Under the pieces are notes generated by a model, which did no database searches, had not been told where the DNA came from, and was given only the letters and a program-made list of their open reading frames with translations. A program made the position numbers and the translations under genes. From Kineosporiaceae bacterium (GTDB lineage Bacteria; Actinomycetota; Actinomycetes; Actinomycetales; Kineosporiaceae), in NCBI GenBank assembly GCA_016713225.1, contig JADJPO010000001.1, forward strand, positions 1,178,001-1,242,000: a DNA stretch of 64,000 bases, written 5' to 3'. Below, piece after piece: positions 61,842 to 64,000 of this stretch (position 1 is the first letter of the stretch; each line of letters opens with the position of its first letter).

Positions 61842-62197
61842 GTTCGCAGAAAGTCCCGACCCGAACGTCGGCCGAGGTTTGACAAGTGCCTGGGGATAAG
61901 CCCGAGCTCGCGCCGATCAACGCCGAGTCCTGGGCGGGATAACTCCCGCGGCGGCGGAGTGCGGGTGTTGCCCTCGGATCCTGCACACCTCATATACGTC
62001 AGCGGTATCTCGATCAGGGAGGGATCATGCGGCGGGTGTCCGGAGGGCTGCAACGAGGTCCATGGGTGCGTGGTCCTCCTGGGCATCGGTGAAGTCGGGA
62101 TGTCGCCCGGTCGTGACGACCGGGCTGCCTTCGGGCGGGCTGCGAGTTGCACGTTCGGAGCACGCGGCGGGCGGGGCGCTAGGATCTCTGCAGGCTG
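61842..62197. other. Intergenic region, no gene seen
   Basis: A 356-bp region between the AbiEi-type gene and tRNA-Arg. Open frames read through it, but none has a ribosome binding site or a recognisable product. Confidence 0.3.

Positions 62198-64000
<1,803 letters not shown>

Overview
The window is very GC-rich, densely packed bacterial DNA with GTG and TTG starts, ATGA stop/start overlaps and several leaderless-type promoters. The gene content points to the class Actinomycetes: DUF2510 proteins, two FHA proteins, an IdeR-type regulator, an MshB/Mca-like deacetylase, a c-di-AMP riboswitch ahead of an NlpC/P60 hydrolase, and an operon laid out like Mycobacterium tuberculosis Rv0082-Rv0087. 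Genus cannot be fixed from the sequence.

Layout. 1-5.1 kb: TPR protein, AlkZ-like winged-helix protein, MFS exporter, ribokinase and a phytanoyl-CoA dioxygenase. 5.1-15.1 kb: CPBP protease, L-serine dehydratase, two DUF2510/fibronectin III membrane proteins, DUF4386 protein, GNAT and DUF2237 proteins, an ArsR/SRPBCC pair, Spo0M-like and 2TM proteins. 15.2-21 kb: phosphotransferase, methyltransferase, two convergent membrane proteins with overlapping 3' ends, and serC. 21.1-28.3 kb: a six-gene operon for a complex I/group 4 hydrogenase-like membrane complex whose large subunit has lost all four nickel-ligand cysteines (an energy-converting hydrogenase-related, Ehr, complex). 28.4-37 kb: pdxH, sixA, two membrane proteins, a possible structured RNA with a 12-codon ORF, a hotdog protein, photolyase, ideR, the riboswitch with its NlpC/P60 gene, HNH nuclease and UspA. 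37.3-44.5 kb: a TetR/GMC oxidoreductase operon divergent from an acyl-CoA dehydrogenase, thiolase and FadB-type operon, with two operator-like sites between them. 44.5-48 kb: PAS-GGDEF and HDOD signalling proteins, then a barnase-like ribonuclease with its barstar. 48-59.7 kb: a frameshifted phosphotransferase with a PIG-L deacetylase, glycosyltransferase, Ppx/GppA, two convergent FHA proteins, an ABC-F protein and a Vps62-like membrane protein. 59.8-64 kb is accessory: a Fic protein, an AbiEi-type protein, tRNA-Arg(CCU), and a large serine recombinase at the edge of an integrated element that runs off the right end.

Two families of non-coding repeats stand out. Family A has three copies of 105-107 bp with terminal inverted repeats containing CTCATGCTCCGC, and looks like a MITE. 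Family B has three near-perfect palindromes built on GTGATCATGYAATCCGTGCAC and lies only at gene ends. Three genes (a DUF2510 protein, a phosphotransferase and the recombinase) carry single-base frameshifts in short homopolymers, which may be real decay or assembly error.
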